NCBI GenBank assembly: GCA_052168315.1
Contig: JBQLZO010000072.1
Coordinates: forward strand, 8,686-72,685
DNA from: JBQLZO01 sp052168315
GTDB lineage: Bacteria > Planctomycetota > Phycisphaerae > Phycisphaerales > UBA1924
Length of the DNA stretch: 64,000 nt
Direction of reading: 5' to 3'
The notes below the pieces were generated by a model. That model saw nothing but the letters and a program-made list of their open reading frames with translations. It was not told where the DNA came from and did no database searches. Shown here in pieces: positions 41,968-51,858 of this stretch. Numbering within the stretch: position 1 is the stretch's first letter; every line of letters starts with the position of its first letter. The translations under genes and the position numbers were made by a program.

Positions 41968-43635
41968 ATGGATTCGAATCAGCAGGACACCTCTTCGGGT
42001 GATGGCGCGGAGGCCGGCTCGCCTTTCACCCCCCCACTGGCGTCGACGGGGGCGACTCGGGCGGGTGCAGGTCGGGTTCCGCCCACGGCTCCGACGGGTT
42101 TGCCGCGTGGTCTTGATCTGATGATGTCCAACCCCGGGATCGATCCGCGGTTCGGTGCGCGGACGGCGTTGGTGTGGACGGCGATCGCTGTGATGGTGGC
42201 GGCGATGGTGGGGCTGCAAGCGCTGACGCGGTATGCGGGCGGGGATGGTGTGGAGGCGCCGGCGACGCCGGAGAGCGTGGGTTCGCTGCAGGTGCGGCTC
42301 GCGGCGCGGCATGGGATCGGGAGCCAACAACTGGGATCGGTGCTCGGCGGGCTGGCGGGCCAGGCGGTGGATGAGGAGGATGGGCGGGTGGCGGATCAGA
42401 TCATTGATCAGCTGCGCGATGCGTCGGAGGGATCGCCGGTGCAGCTGGTGCGGAGCGCGGGCGCGGCGTGGTTCCTGCGGCCGACGGATGATTCGGTGCC
42501 GCTGGCGATGCTGGATGAGGCACGGGAGTTCATCGAGAAGCTGCCGGAGAATCAGCGGGGCACCTGGGAGGATCGGGGGTACCTGGACGACATCGCGTCG
42601 ATGCGGCGTGTGATCACGGAGGGGGCGGATGCGCTGAGGGCTGATGAGCGCGATCGGCTGGTCGAGCGGTACGAGGACTTTGCCCGGATGGCGCTGGCGG
42701 CGGAGCTGGATGGCTCAGCGCCGGAGCGCGAGCGGGTTGAAGCGATGGGGATGCGGACGACGGTGGTGCTGCTGGCGGCGTTCGTGGTCGTGGTGGGGAG
42801 CGCTGGGATCGGGCTGGTGCTGTTCGTGATCGCGTGCGTGCTGGTGGGGACGGGGCGTTTGCGGGGGCGATACCTGGGTTCGCTGGTGGATCGGGGGAAG
42901 GCGGGTGGGGACGCTGTGGGTGGCGGCGAACCGGCGTTCCCGGCGCTGACGCTTGAGGTGTTCGCGCTGTTTCTGGCAGCGTTTCTTGTGGTGCAGATCG
43001 TGGTGGGGATGCTCGTGGCGCTGGCGGGCGTGCCTGATGAGTACCGGCTGGCGGTGGTGCTGCCGTTTTACTGGGGGTTGTTGGGCGTGGCGTTGTGGCC
43101 GTTGATGTCGGGGAAGGGGCTTGGTTGGACGAAGCGTGCGCTGGGGTGGCATCGCGGGCGTGGGTTTGTGCGCGAGGCGATGGCGGGGCTGGTCGGGTAC
43201 TTGGCGGGGCTTCCGATCGTGGCGGTGGGGATCGGCCTGACGCTGCTGTTGACGCTGGTGCTGGGGATGCTGGGGTTCGGCGATGACGGCGCGCATCCAG
43301 CGCCGGACATGCTGGTGGGCGCGGGTCCGGTGGCGACGGTGGCGCTGATCGTGCTGGCGACCTGCTGGGCGCCTGTGGTGGAGGAGACTTTCTTCCGCGG
43401 AGCGCTGTTCCATCATCTGCGGCGCTCGCACGGGTTCGTGCTGAGCGGGCTTGTGACGGGATTCCTGTTCGCGGTGATCCACCCGCAGGGGATCATCGGG
43501 GTGCCGGTGCTGACGGCGATGGGGTTCGTGTTCGCGATGATCCGGGAGTGGCGGGGCTCGCTGATCGCTCCGATCGTGGCGCACGCGATCAACAACGGGT
43601 TCGTGTTCACGATGCTGCTGGTGGCGCTGCGGTGA
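41968..43635 (+). CDS. CPBP-family intramembrane metalloprotease (CAAX-protease-like)
   Basis: 555 aa. The C-terminal CPBP domain has motif 1 EETFFRG (E472, E473, R477), motif 2 FAVIHPQ and motif 3 HAINN, supplying the Glu and His residues of the active site in the membrane. At least eight hydrophobic helices lie in residues 265-555, with one N-terminal helix near 70-90. The N-terminal 250 residues are soluble and periplasmic or cytoplasmic, with no known domain. Function in bacteria is mostly unknown (maturation of peptides or immunity in some). The proline-rich N-terminus carries unusual CCC CCA codons. Confidence 0.87.
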   Translation: MDSNQQDTSSGDGAEAGSPFTPPLASTGATRAGAGRVPPTAPTGLPRGLDLMMSNPGIDPRFGARTALVWTAIAVMVAAMVGLQALTRYAGGDGVEAPATPESVGSLQVRLAARHGIGSQQLGSVLGGLAGQAVDEEDGRVADQIIDQLRDASEGSPVQLVRSAGAAWFLRPTDDSVPLAMLDEAREFIEKLPENQRGTWEDRGYLDDIASMRRVITEGADALRADERDRLVERYEDFARMALAAELDGSAPERERVEAMGMRTTVVLLAAFVVVVGSAGIGLVLFVIACVLVGTGRLRGRYLGSLVDRGKAGGDAVGGGEPAFPALTLEVFALFLAAFLVVQIVVGMLVALAGVPDEYRLAVVLPFYWGLLGVALWPLMSGKGLGWTKRALGWHRGRGFVREAMAGLVGYLAGLPIVAVGIGLTLLLTLVLGMLGFGDDGAHPAPDMLVGAGPVATVALIVLATCWAPVVEETFFRGALFHHLRRSHGFVLSGLVTGFLFAVIHPQGIIGVPVLTAMGFVFAMIREWRGSLIAPIVAHAINNGFVFTMLLVALR

Positions 43636-43643
43636 GCAAATGA

Positions 43644-43673
43644 CCACCGCCCCCGGTGGGCCGGGGGCGGTGG
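43644..43673. terminator. Perfect 13-bp hairpin between convergent genes
   Basis: CCACCGCCCCCGG and CCGGGGGCGGTGG with a TGGG loop, 9 bp after the CPBP stop and 60 bp from the fusA stop. U-tracts are weak on both sides (GGTTGTGG and TCATTTG), so it may work as a bidirectional transcript end or a 3'-end stabiliser. Confidence 0.65.
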
Positions 43674-43732
43674 GGTTGTGGGTCGGGATGTGGGGCATCG
43701 CGTGCCGGCATGGCGGACGATGCGTGGCGTCG

Positions 43733-45838
43733 TCAGTTGGCTTCGACGACTTCCTTGACCATGTTGGGCGGGAGCGGGCGGTACTCGAGGGGCTCCATGG
43801 AGGAGGTGGCCCGGCCCTGCGACATGGAGCGGAGGGCGGTGGTGTAGCCGAACATCTCGGAGAGGGGGACCTCTGCGGTGAGGATTCGGGCGTTTCCGCG
43901 CTCGTCCTGGTCGACGATCATGCCTCGGCGTGAGGAGATGTCGCCGGTGACGGAGCCGAAGTACTCATCGGGGGTCGTGATGACGACCTTCATGATGGGC
44001 TCGAGGAGGGTGACGCTTGCCTTCTGGCAGGCCTCGGTGAGGGCCAGGCGTGCGGCCTGCTCGAAGGCGACCTGGGACGAGTCGACGGGGTGGTAGGAGC
44101 CATCGACGAGTTCGACCTTGATGTTGATGAGTGGGAAGCCGGCGAGGACGCCGGAGGCCGCGGTCTGGCGGACGCCGTACTCGATGGAGGGGATGTACTC
44201 CTTGGGGATCACGCCGCCGACGATCTTGTTCTCGAAGGCGACATTGCCTTCGAACTTGAGTTCGGCGGCCTCGGCCTCCTCCTTGGTGAAGGGGAGGATG
44301 TTGATGGTGCAGTCGCCGAACTGGCCGCGGCCGCCGGTCTGCTTGACGAACTTGCCGCGGATGTTGTTGGCGGGCTTGGTGATGGCTTCGCGGTAGGAGA
44401 CCTTGGGCTTTCCGACCTCGACATCGACCTTCATGTCGCGGGTGAGCTTGTTCTTGATGATCTCGAGGTGGAGCTCGCCCATGCCGGCGATGATGGTCTG
44501 GCCGGTTTCCTCGTCGTACTGGGAGCGGAAGGAGGGGTCCTCGCGGCGGATGGTGACGAGGGCATCGCCGAGCTTGCGCTTGTCATCGGCGGTCTTGGGC
44601 TCGATGGACATGGAGATGACGGGCTCGGGGAAGGTCATGCGCTCGAGGATGATGGGGTTGTCGGGATCGCAGAGGGTGTCGCCGGTGATGGAGTCCTTGA
44701 GGCCGACGACGGCGACGATGGAGCCGGCGTTGGCGCGGTCGAGCGCGAGGCGGTCCTTGGCGTGCATCTCGAAGATGCGAGAGGCGATCTCGCGCTTGCC
44801 GTTGCCGGGGTTCATGACGCGGGTGCCTTTTTCGAGGGCGCCGGAGTAGATGCGCATGTAGGTGAGGTCGCCGTGGGTGTCGGAGACGACCTTGAAGACG
44901 AGGGCGGAGAAGGGGGCGTTGGGATCGTTGGGGCGGGAGAGCTTTGTCTCGGGGTCCTTGGGATCGACGCCCTGGACGGCGGGGACCTCGGTGGGGGCGG
45001 GGAGGAAGTCGATGGTGGCATCGATGAGGCGCTGGACGCCGATGTTCTTGAGGGCGGCGCCGGTGAAGACGGGGTTGCACTGGCGCGAGACGCAGCCCTG
45101 GCGGATGGCCTTGCGGAGTTCCTCGGGGGTGGGCTCGTGGCCTTCGAGGACCTTCTCCATGAGCTCATCGTCGAAGTTGCAGGCCTGCTCGATCATCTCG
45201 GCGCGGTGGAGTGCGGCAAGTTCGGCAACGGACTCGGGGATCTCGCGCTCCTCGACGACGGCGCCCTGGGACTCGATGTCGAAGTAGTACGCCTTCATGA
45301 GGACGAGGTCGACGATGCCTTCGAGCTCGTGGCCGGAGCCGATGGGGATCTGCATGGCGACGGGGTTGGCGCCCAGACGCTCCTTGATGGAGTTGAAGGA
45401 GAACTCCCAGTCGGCGCCGATCTTGTCCATCTTGTTGATGAAGCAGATGCGGGGGACGCGGTAGCGGTCGGCCTGGCGCCAGACGGTTTCGGACTGGGCC
45501 TCGACGCCTTCCTTGCCGTCGAAGACGGCGACGGCGCCGTCGAGGACGCGCATGGAGCGCTCGACTTCGATGGTGAAGTCGACGTGGCCCGGGGTGTCGA
45601 TGAGGTTGATCTGGTAGGCGGTTCCGAAGCGCTCCCACGGGCAGGTGGTGGCGGCGGACTGGATGGTGATGCCGCGCTCCTGCTCTTCCTGGAGGAAGTC
45701 CATGGTGGCGGTGCCCTCGTGGACCTCGCCGAGCTTGTGGCTCTTGCCGGTGTAGAAGAGGATGCGCTCGGTGACGGTGGTTTTGCCGGCGTCGATGTGT
45801 GCGCAGATGCCGATGTTACGGATACGGGAAAGTTCCAT
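43733..45838 (-). CDS. fusA: Elongation factor G
   Basis: 701 aa translocation GTPase. The G domain has AHIDAGKTT (G1), RGITIQSAAT (G2), DTPGHVDFT (G3) and NKMDK (G4). Domains II-V follow to the usual end. The loop signature GITI and the length fit a canonical EF-G. ATG at 45838 with GAGGGAG upstream. It stands alone; rpsL and rpsG are not adjacent, so it lies outside the classical str operon. Confidence 0.97.
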   Translation of the reverse strand: MELSRIRNIGICAHIDAGKTTVTERILFYTGKSHKLGEVHEGTATMDFLQEEQERGITIQSAATTCPWERFGTAYQINLIDTPGHVDFTIEVERSMRVLDGAVAVFDGKEGVEAQSETVWRQADRYRVPRICFINKMDKIGADWEFSFNSIKERLGANPVAMQIPIGSGHELEGIVDLVLMKAYYFDIESQGAVVEEREIPESVAELAALHRAEMIEQACNFDDELMEKVLEGHEPTPEELRKAIRQGCVSRQCNPVFTGAALKNIGVQRLIDATIDFLPAPTEVPAVQGVDPKDPETKLSRPNDPNAPFSALVFKVVSDTHGDLTYMRIYSGALEKGTRVMNPGNGKREIASRIFEMHAKDRLALDRANAGSIVAVVGLKDSITGDTLCDPDNPIILERMTFPEPVISMSIEPKTADDKRKLGDALVTIRREDPSFRSQYDEETGQTIIAGMGELHLEIIKNKLTRDMKVDVEVGKPKVSYREAITKPANNIRGKFVKQTGGRGQFGDCTINILPFTKEEAEAAELKFEGNVAFENKIVGGVIPKEYIPSIEYGVRQTAASGVLAGFPLINIKVELVDGSYHPVDSSQVAFEQAARLALTEACQKASVTLLEPIMKVVITTPDEYFGSVTGDISSRRGMIVDQDERGNARILTAEVPLSEMFGYTTALRSMSQGRATSSMEPLEYRPLPPNMVKEVVEAN

Positions 45839-46597
45839 GGCGGTCTCCCTCGGTCGGGTCGGCGCTCGTTGCGCCGGTGCGTGCGGACGGTGTGATTCGG
45901 TGTGTGGATCTCGGTCGGGCTTGCGGCGATGGCTCGGGCCCGGGCGGATTCTTCTGGACGGTTTGTTTGGTGTGCGCTCGTGTGCCCTTGCTCGCGGTTG
46001 TTCCATCGCCTTCGACGCCCTGGATGGACCTCGTGTGCGGCGGAGTGCGGGCGGGCGTTGTGTGAACGCCCCGGGGCGTGGTTGTTGCTGGGTCTGAGCG
46101 AAGGTTGGCCGCGGGACTGGGTGCGGCGATCGAAGGAGCGCTCACGCGTGGTTGTGTTCGTGCTCGCTGGTGGTCGCATCGGCGTGGCGCTGCGCGGGAA
46201 TGTTGTGTTCCCGCGGGCGTCGCCGCTCACCTGCGTGTGCGCGAGTGGAGGTCAGCGCTTTCAGCGCTGAGGGCTCCGGGTGGGCGTGTCCATGTCCTCG
46301 TCGTCGTCGGACATCGGTGCGGTTCCTTGGCGCGGCGCGGTTCGGCCCTGCTGGGGCGTTCCGGGGCGGCTTTGGTGCGGTGATGTCCTGGGTGGTGCGC
46401 CACGCGGCTGCACCATCGCCCTCACGATGTTGTGAAGGGGACATCGGTGCGTCGAGAGCGTATCCCAGAAAAGGCAATCATCAAGTTCCAATGGCAAAGA
46501 AACGGCGAAATTCGCACTGGGCCGCAGGATCTTCGGCACCGGGGGATGGCGGCGGGGGTGGAGATGGAAGCGGCGGAGAACAGGTCCTATAATGTCG
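45839..46597. other. 759-bp region upstream of fusA without a clear gene
   Basis: No convincing coding frame on either strand; apparent frames are low-complexity. It should contain the fusA promoter and leader on the minus strand, but no obvious -35/-10 pair was found. A short plus-strand frame at 46491-46592 would encode 33 aa beginning MAKKRRNSHW; it is too weak to call. A TATAAT at 46588-46593 points toward the NIF3 gene on its antisense strand. Confidence 0.4.
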
Positions 46598-47479
46598 CTA
46601 TTGAAACACTGAGAGACCGCCATGGGGGATGATGTCGAGGTGATGGTCGGCCCGGAGCATTTCAATGAGGCGGTTCATGCCAATGGCGTCGGCGGCGAGG
46701 TGCCCTGTGACTATGAGCCCGCCGCGGCCGCGCTGCAGCGCGAGGGCGCGGACGGCGTCGGCGGTCTCGGCATTGGAGTGGATATAGAGGACTGTGTCGG
46801 CCTCGCCCTGTTCGATGAGGGCCTTGGCGACGGGGAGCCCGCCGTTGGTGCCGCCGGCGTGCATGACGGCGATACGGCCGACGGGCCATGAGGGATCGTC
46901 GGGGATGGCGACGACTTGGTTCTCGGGGACGGCGAGTTCGGGGATGGCGGCCAGGGCGAGCAGGGCGTCGGCGATGGTGGCGGCGGTGTGGTCGTCCGGG
47001 GAGTCTGGGGCGTCGGCGAGGGGGATGCGGGCGGCGCGGAGGGCATCGACCATGGCGATGCGGCCGACCTCGTCAGCGGGGAGGTGGACATTGACGAGCG
47101 AGATCCCGATGTGGGCCGCAGCGGCGGCGAGGTGGTCCCAGTCGGAGAGGTGGTCGTTGAAGAAGCAGCGATCGCGGAGCGGGCGGACGGCTTCGCGGGC
47201 GTCGGATTCGCTGACGCCCGCGGCGGTGATGAGTTCGACCATGCGGGTGTCGAGGACCTTGTGGAAGTTGCGCCGGGCGGCGCCGGCGAGGGGATGGTGG
47301 AGGAGGTAGCCATCGCAGCCGAGTTGCTTGGCGAGCAGGAGGTCGCCGGTGGTGGCGTTGATGGATGCGAGGGCGCGGGTGATGGGCTTGCCTGTGTCGT
47401 GGACGACGCAGGAGTCGGCGGGCGGGTGGTCGAATCCGGCCCAGCGGGTGGCGGCGATCAGGAGTTCGTCGGCGTGCAT
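46598..47479 (-). CDS. NIF3/DUF34-family metal-binding protein
   Basis: 293 aa. The dinuclear-metal family pattern is seen: GYLLHHPLAG in the N-terminal half (family HHP motif), VNVHLPADEVG, and HSNAETADAVRALA with GHLAADAIGMNRLIE near the end supplying further His and Glu. Family proteins are annotated as possible GTP cyclohydrolase type 2, but the physiological reaction is unsettled. It runs toward the empty region before fusA and lies 9 bp after the small membrane protein stop. Confidence 0.78.
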   Translation of the reverse strand: MHADELLIAATRWAGFDHPPADSCVVHDTGKPITRALASINATTGDLLLAKQLGCDGYLLHHPLAGAARRNFHKVLDTRMVELITAAGVSESDAREAVRPLRDRCFFNDHLSDWDHLAAAAAHIGISLVNVHLPADEVGRIAMVDALRAARIPLADAPDSPDDHTAATIADALLALAAIPELAVPENQVVAIPDDPSWPVGRIAVMHAGGTNGGLPVAKALIEQGEADTVLYIHSNAETADAVRALALQRGRGGLIVTGHLAADAIGMNRLIEMLRADHHLDIIPHGGLSVFQ

Positions 47480-47488
47480 GCTCGCAGC

Positions 47489-47838
47489 CTATCGGCTTCG
47501 CGCCAGAGGCGTTCCGGCGGCGGCGCTGCGGGCTCGGCGGGCGGCGAGGAATGTGCAGGTGATGGCGAGCACGAGCGGGATGCCGGGATAGAGCGCGACG
47601 ATGAGCGGGTTGGGCTGGTTTGTCGGCGGCGCGAAGCCGGCGAGGAGGAGCGCGATCCCGGCGGCGAGGGCTCCGAAGACGGTGAGGATGCCGAAGAGGA
47701 CGGCGAAGATGCCCCAGAGCCCGCTGAGGGCGGCGTTGCCGGCGCGGGCGCGGGGGGTTGGCTGGGCCGGCGGCCCGGTCTCGGCGTCATCCCCCCCACT
47801 GCCGGCGGGCTGCCGGGATGGGCTGCGGGGCTCGGTGG

Positions 47839-47842
<4 letters not shown>
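47489..47842 (-). CDS. Small two-helix membrane protein
   Basis: 117 aa, not recognised. Two hydrophobic helices (about 41-66 and 79-101) separated by a short Asn/Pro-rich loop, with a disordered N-terminus. The ATG at 47842 overlaps the stop of the CoA-transferase B gene (ATGA), so it is translationally coupled. A DUF4190-like tail is possible. Function unknown. Confidence 0.65.
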
Positions 47843-48501
<659 letters not shown>

Positions 48502-48853
48502 GGTTCGGGTCCTTCCGGCGAGTGGCTTGCCAGCGGGCGGGCGAGCGTGGGACCGGTTGAATCCGGCGGCTCGTCCGGGCACACTGGATGTTAGCGGATT
48601 GGGCTGTGGCGGGGCCTGCTGGACTTGCGTGGCGCGTCGCTCGGTGGAGAGGGAGAGAAGAGGGAATCACCGCGGAGGCGCGGAGGTCGCGGAGGGGATG
48701 CGTGGTGGGGTCGATGCTGGGGGCTGGCGGGCTTTGGCGGCGCTGGTGGGTGTGTGGTGGGAGGCGTGGAAGATCGGCGGGGTGTGGGTGGTTGGCGCGG
48801 GAGGGTTTGGTTCTTGTTGAGACATGGTCACTGTCAGGAATGAAGGAGTTGTC
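48502..48853. other. 352-bp divergent spacer
   Basis: Between the CoA-transferase and DsrE genes. It holds repeat copy 2 (48666-48698). A GAAGGAG ribosome site at the right end belongs to the DsrE gene. No trace of a CoA-transferase alpha subunit was found here. Confidence 0.45.
48666..48698 (+). repeat. Dispersed intergenic repeat, copy 2
   Basis: ATCACCGCGGAGGCGCGGAG followed by a purine-rich run, preceded by GAGAAGAGGGA. Related to copies at 40003 and 61895. Confidence 0.6.
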
Positions 48854-49348
48854 ATGGCACCGCAGCAGGGTTCGCAGCGTCGCGTTGTTGTTCTGGGGGC
48901 GTTGATCGGGATGCTGGGCATCGCGGCGATGGGCTGGTTCGTGCCGAGCCGCGCGGAGCAGTCGGCGCCGGTCGGGGTGGGCGCGGATGCGGGCGGGGAT
49001 GCCGGGGGGCCGGGGACGGTTGCGATCATCTGGACGAGCGCGGATGCGGAGGTGGCGCATCGGATGGCGCTCATGTACACGGGGGCTGCGCAGAAGAACG
49101 GGTGGTTCGATGAGGTTCGGCTGGTGGTGTGGGGTCCATCTCAGAAGCTGGTGGTGGCCGACAAGGACATCCGTGCGAAGGTGGAGGAGTTGCGCGCGAA
49201 TGGCGTGATCGTGGAGGCGTGCCTGGCGTGCGCGGATTCTTACGGGATCGCGGAGGCGCTGCGGGAGACGGGGATGGAGGTGAAGTACATGGGTCGGCCG
49301 TTGACGGAGTGGCTCAAGTCTGATGAAGTGGCGGTGATGACCTATTGA
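48854..49348 (+). CDS. Exported DsrE-like protein
   Basis: 164 aa. One N-terminal hydrophobic segment (about 10-26) acts as signal or anchor. A DsrE/DsrF-like alpha/beta domain follows (about 48-160), with VRLVVWGPSQKLV and the conserved region VIVEACLACADSYGIAE carrying two Cys, as in sulfur-relay and sulfur-handling proteins. The partner and substrate are unknown; the periplasmic location is unusual for this family. ATG at 48854 after GAAGGAGTTGTC. Confidence 0.75.
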   Translation: MAPQQGSQRRVVVLGALIGMLGIAAMGWFVPSRAEQSAPVGVGADAGGDAGGPGTVAIIWTSADAEVAHRMALMYTGAAQKNGWFDEVRLVVWGPSQKLVVADKDIRAKVEELRANGVIVEACLACADSYGIAEALRETGMEVKYMGRPLTEWLKSDEVAVMTY

Positions 49349-49503
49349 TGGTGATGTCCGCGTTCATGGCGTGTTGTGCGGGGTATGGGCGGATCCGTGG
49401 TGGTCGCGGGCGTATGGTCGGGAGAGGGTGCGGGAGGCGATGCGTGGCTTGATCGAGCGTGCGCACTGATGCGAGAGCGCGATGAGCGCGAAAGGAGCGT
49501 GGC

Positions 49504-49716
49504 GTGAGCGATCATGTGTACAAGATCATCGAGGTGGTGGGTTCTTCGACGAAGGGGACGGATGATGCGGTCCGGCGGGCAGTGGAGAAGGCGTCGGAAT
49601 CGGTGCGGAACATCCGGTGGTTCGAGGTTGGCGAGGTGCGCGGGCACATCGAGGACCAGAAGATCGCGCACTGGCAGGTGACGGTGCGGATCGGGTTCAC
49701 GCTCGAGGGGAGTTGA
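49504..49716 (+). CDS. Dodecin (flavin-storage protein)
   Basis: 70 aa with the complete dodecin pattern: HVYKIIEVVGSS, then AVEKASESVRNIRWFEV with the flavin-stacking Trp, and IAHWQVTVRIGFTLE with the conserved Gln. Dodecins form twelve-mers that bind and buffer FMN, FAD or riboflavin. GTG start at 49504 with a GAAAGGAG site. A TATGGT box about 95 nt upstream (near 49410) may be its promoter. Confidence 0.93.
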   Translation: MSDHVYKIIEVVGSSTKGTDDAVRRAVEKASESVRNIRWFEVGEVRGHIEDQKIAHWQVTVRIGFTLEGS

Positions 49717-49760
49717 TGGTGTTGGGATCGGGGGAGGATGTGCTGTTGTTGCGCTGATGC

Positions 49761-50213
49761 TCAGGGGCCATCGGGGATTTCGGGTTCGACGAGGTTGGCG
49801 AGCTGGGTGAGTGATTCCTGCCAGCCAAGGTGGCACATCTCGGGGGGGATGGCTTCGGGGAGTCCGGCCTGTTCGATGGTGATTTCTGTGCCGCAGAGGA
49901 CCTGGCGGAGGTTGATGGTGACGGCCATCTCGGCGGTCATGTTGGGGTCGTCGAAGCGTTCGGTGTATCGGAGGCGCTGGTTGGGGGTGATCTCGGTGTA
50001 GGTGCCGGTGAATGAGTGGGCGCTGCCGGTGCCGAAGTTGATGAAGGACATGCGGCATGTGCCGCCGACTTTGGGGTCGATGTGGTGGACCTTGCCGAGG
50101 AAGCCGTAGGGCGGCGACCAGCGGGCCATGGCGTCGGGGTCGAGCAGGGCCTTGAAGACGCGTGCGGGCGGGGCCTTGAGGATGCGGTGGAGGTGGATGG
50201 TGTTGCCGGGCAT
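49761..50213 (-). CDS. SRPBCC-family protein (AHSA1-like)
   Basis: 150 aa with the START/Bet v1-like fold: HLHRILKAPPARVFKALLDPDAMARWSPP at the N-terminus, a G-rich beta sheet, and a long C-terminal helix after GWQESLTQLANLVE. Related small proteins bind hydrophobic ligands or act as Hsp90 co-chaperone domains. No catalytic residue can be named. ATG at 50213. It is convergent with dodecin (44 bp between stops). Confidence 0.82.
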   Translation of the reverse strand: MPGNTIHLHRILKAPPARVFKALLDPDAMARWSPPYGFLGKVHHIDPKVGGTCRMSFINFGTGSAHSFTGTYTEITPNQRLRYTERFDDPNMTAEMAVTINLRQVLCGTEITIEQAGLPEAIPPEMCHLGWQESLTQLANLVEPEIPDGP

Positions 50214-50326
50214 GGTGGCGGGGCCTTTCGGGTGGGGGCCTGGGCGTGGTGGATGCCGGTGCGGATGGCGTGGGGGCGGGGTTGATGACGCGTCTTGTGA
50301 TTGATTGATGGATGGTTCGCGGCCGA

Positions 50327-50367
50327 CCCGCCCTTCACCACGCCCACCCCCGGTGTGAGAGGGCGGG
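50327..50367 (+). other. Stem-loop in the leader of the exported protein
   Basis: CCCGCCCT pairs with AGGGCGGG, and CACC with GGTG inside, leaving a loop of about 12 nt. It lies about 55 bp before the start at 50422 and is not followed by a U-tract. It may be a leader structure or the end of an upstream transcript. Confidence 0.4.
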
Positions 50368-50421
50368 CGTTGCTTCGGATCAGGGTATCGGATCGCACGA
50401 CGAGATTGAAGGGAAATTGTG

Positions 50422-51093
50422 ATGGCACGGCATTTGGCGCTCCTGGTCTTGATGTGTGTTGGGTCGGGCGGTGTGGCGTCGGCGGATCTGCTGGTGAACG
50501 GTGACTTTGAGTCGCCGGGCGGTGGGCCGTTGACGACGGATGTGCTGCCCGGGTGGACGCTGATTGAGCCGAGCGTCGATGTGAACGGCGATCCGCTGCA
50601 ATCGGCGACCTTCTGGCAGAACGGCGCGGCCAATCACACGCCGGGTGGCGCGCGGGGGCTGTGGCTGCAGCCGTTCCATGGCATGACCTTCGCGCCGGTG
50701 GATGCGATCCTGCTGCAGGATGTTGCAGCGCACGCGGGCGTGCATTACTCGCTGTCGGCGTGGTTCAAGTTTGAGACGCACTACACGACGCAGGCGACTT
50801 TCCTGGCGATTGACTTTCTGGATGGTGATCTGAATGTGCTCTCATCCGTGGTGTCGGACATCAACGGGCTGAACCCGCGGGATGGGGTGTGGCGAGAGTT
50901 TGCAGTCGATGGGATCGCGGGAGCGGGGACCGAGTTCCTGCGGGCGCGGGTGGAGATGGTGGGCGGGATGAACCCGATGATGAATCCGCAGTCGGCGTTG
51001 GTGGATGATCTGGTGCTGGTGCCGGGGGTTGGCGTGGGGGTGTGGTTTGGGGTTGGTGGGGTTTGGTGTGGGAGGCGGCGGAGGCGGGGGTGA
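50422..51093 (+). CDS. Exported protein with anchor-like C-terminus
   Basis: 223 aa. Signal peptide (1-21), followed by LLVNGDFESPGG, the typical start of choice-of-anchor and PEP-CTERM carbohydrate-binding-like domains. It continues as a beta-sandwich with DAILLQDVAAHAGVHYSLSAWF. The C-terminus has VPGVGVGVWFGVGGVW followed by CGRRRRRG, a degenerate sorting signal: a helix then basic residues without the exact PEP motif. Ligand unknown. ATG at 50422 is preferred over the GTG at 50419. Confidence 0.72.
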   Translation: MARHLALLVLMCVGSGGVASADLLVNGDFESPGGGPLTTDVLPGWTLIEPSVDVNGDPLQSATFWQNGAANHTPGGARGLWLQPFHGMTFAPVDAILLQDVAAHAGVHYSLSAWFKFETHYTTQATFLAIDFLDGDLNVLSSVVSDINGLNPRDGVWREFAVDGIAGAGTEFLRARVEMVGGMNPMMNPQSALVDDLVLVPGVGVGVWFGVGGVWCGRRRRRG

Positions 51094-51110
51094 GGGGAGC
51101 GGGTGTGGAC

Positions 51111-51599
51111 CTAGTGCTTGAGTAATTGGAAGTTGTGGAGATAGATGGTGTAGGCGCTGTAGCCCTCATCCACGATGACTCCCTCGATGCGGAGGCGTTC
51201 GCCTTCCTTGAGCGAGGATGCGATGGTGGTGGCGCTGATGAGGTGGGCCCAGATGGGGTGGTCGGGTGGGTGCTGCGAAGCGGCGATGTCCGATGGGATT
51301 TCGATGTGCACGAGCGGGACATCGCGTGCGATCACGACGACGACATCGAGCAGCACGGCCCGGCCGATGATCTCATGGATGGCGCTGGCGGGGTTGCCCA
51401 TCTGGTAGAGCTCGGTGGGCGTGAGATGATCTTCGGCGGGGAATCGGAGGTGTGGATCGGGGATGCCGGTCGGGCGAGCTGCTGATGAGGAATCTGATGA
51501 TGGCGTGTTGGTTGTTGAGCAGGCGATGAGGAGTGGCGCGACCAGGGCTGCGAGGGTGAGATGGATGGTGGTGGGGATTGGTGGGGCGTGGGGTTTCAT
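51111..51599 (-). CDS. Lipoprotein of unknown function
   Basis: 162 aa, not recognised. The signal peptide ends at a lipobox-like LLIAC (about residues 23-27), so the mature N-terminal Cys is probably lipidated. The mature part has a Ser/Thr-rich linker and an OB-fold-like beta region (VVVVIARDVPLVHIEIPSD, LRIEGVIVDEGY) that may bind a ligand. It is convergent with the exported gene, with 17 bp between stops. Confidence 0.65.
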   Translation of the reverse strand: MKPHAPPIPTTIHLTLAALVAPLLIACSTTNTPSSDSSSAARPTGIPDPHLRFPAEDHLTPTELYQMGNPASAIHEIIGRAVLLDVVVVIARDVPLVHIEIPSDIAASQHPPDHPIWAHLISATTIASSLKEGERLRIEGVIVDEGYSAYTIYLHNFQLLKH

Positions 51600-51789
51600 G
51601 GTGGCTCTCGCGGCATGCGCGTGCGCTGGCTGTGTGTTTGTTGGGAGGGCGAGGCGTGGGGCATCGCGGGTGGTTGTGGGGCTGTGGAGGGTAGGTCGCG
51701 GGGCGGTTGGCTTTGGGGGGGGGCGGGTGAGGTGGGAGCTTGGGGGGCGAGTGCGGGATTGGATGGCGGGGGTGTGGTTCGATTCAATG

Positions 51790-51812
51790 AAAAACCCGCC
51801 ATGGGAGGCGGG
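51790..51812 (-). terminator. Intrinsic terminator of the SEC-C gene
   Basis: CCCGCC / GGCGGG stem with a 6-nt loop followed on the minus strand by TTTTT. It lies 46 bp after the SEC-C stop codon, so that gene is transcribed as an independent unit. Confidence 0.8.
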
Positions 51813-51858
51813 TCGGTTGGGGGTTGGGGTTATGGGTTGGGGTCAGCCTCTGTAGTAG

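Noticed and set aside
46491..46592. A 33-codon frame, MAKKRRNSHW..., before a TATAAT box
   Set aside because: No ribosome-binding site, a low-complexity Gly-rich second half, and no recognised family; mentioned only in the spacer entry.
46588..46593. TATAAT on the plus strand as a promoter
   Set aside because: No -35 at proper spacing and it would transcribe antisense through the NIF3 gene; kept only as a note.
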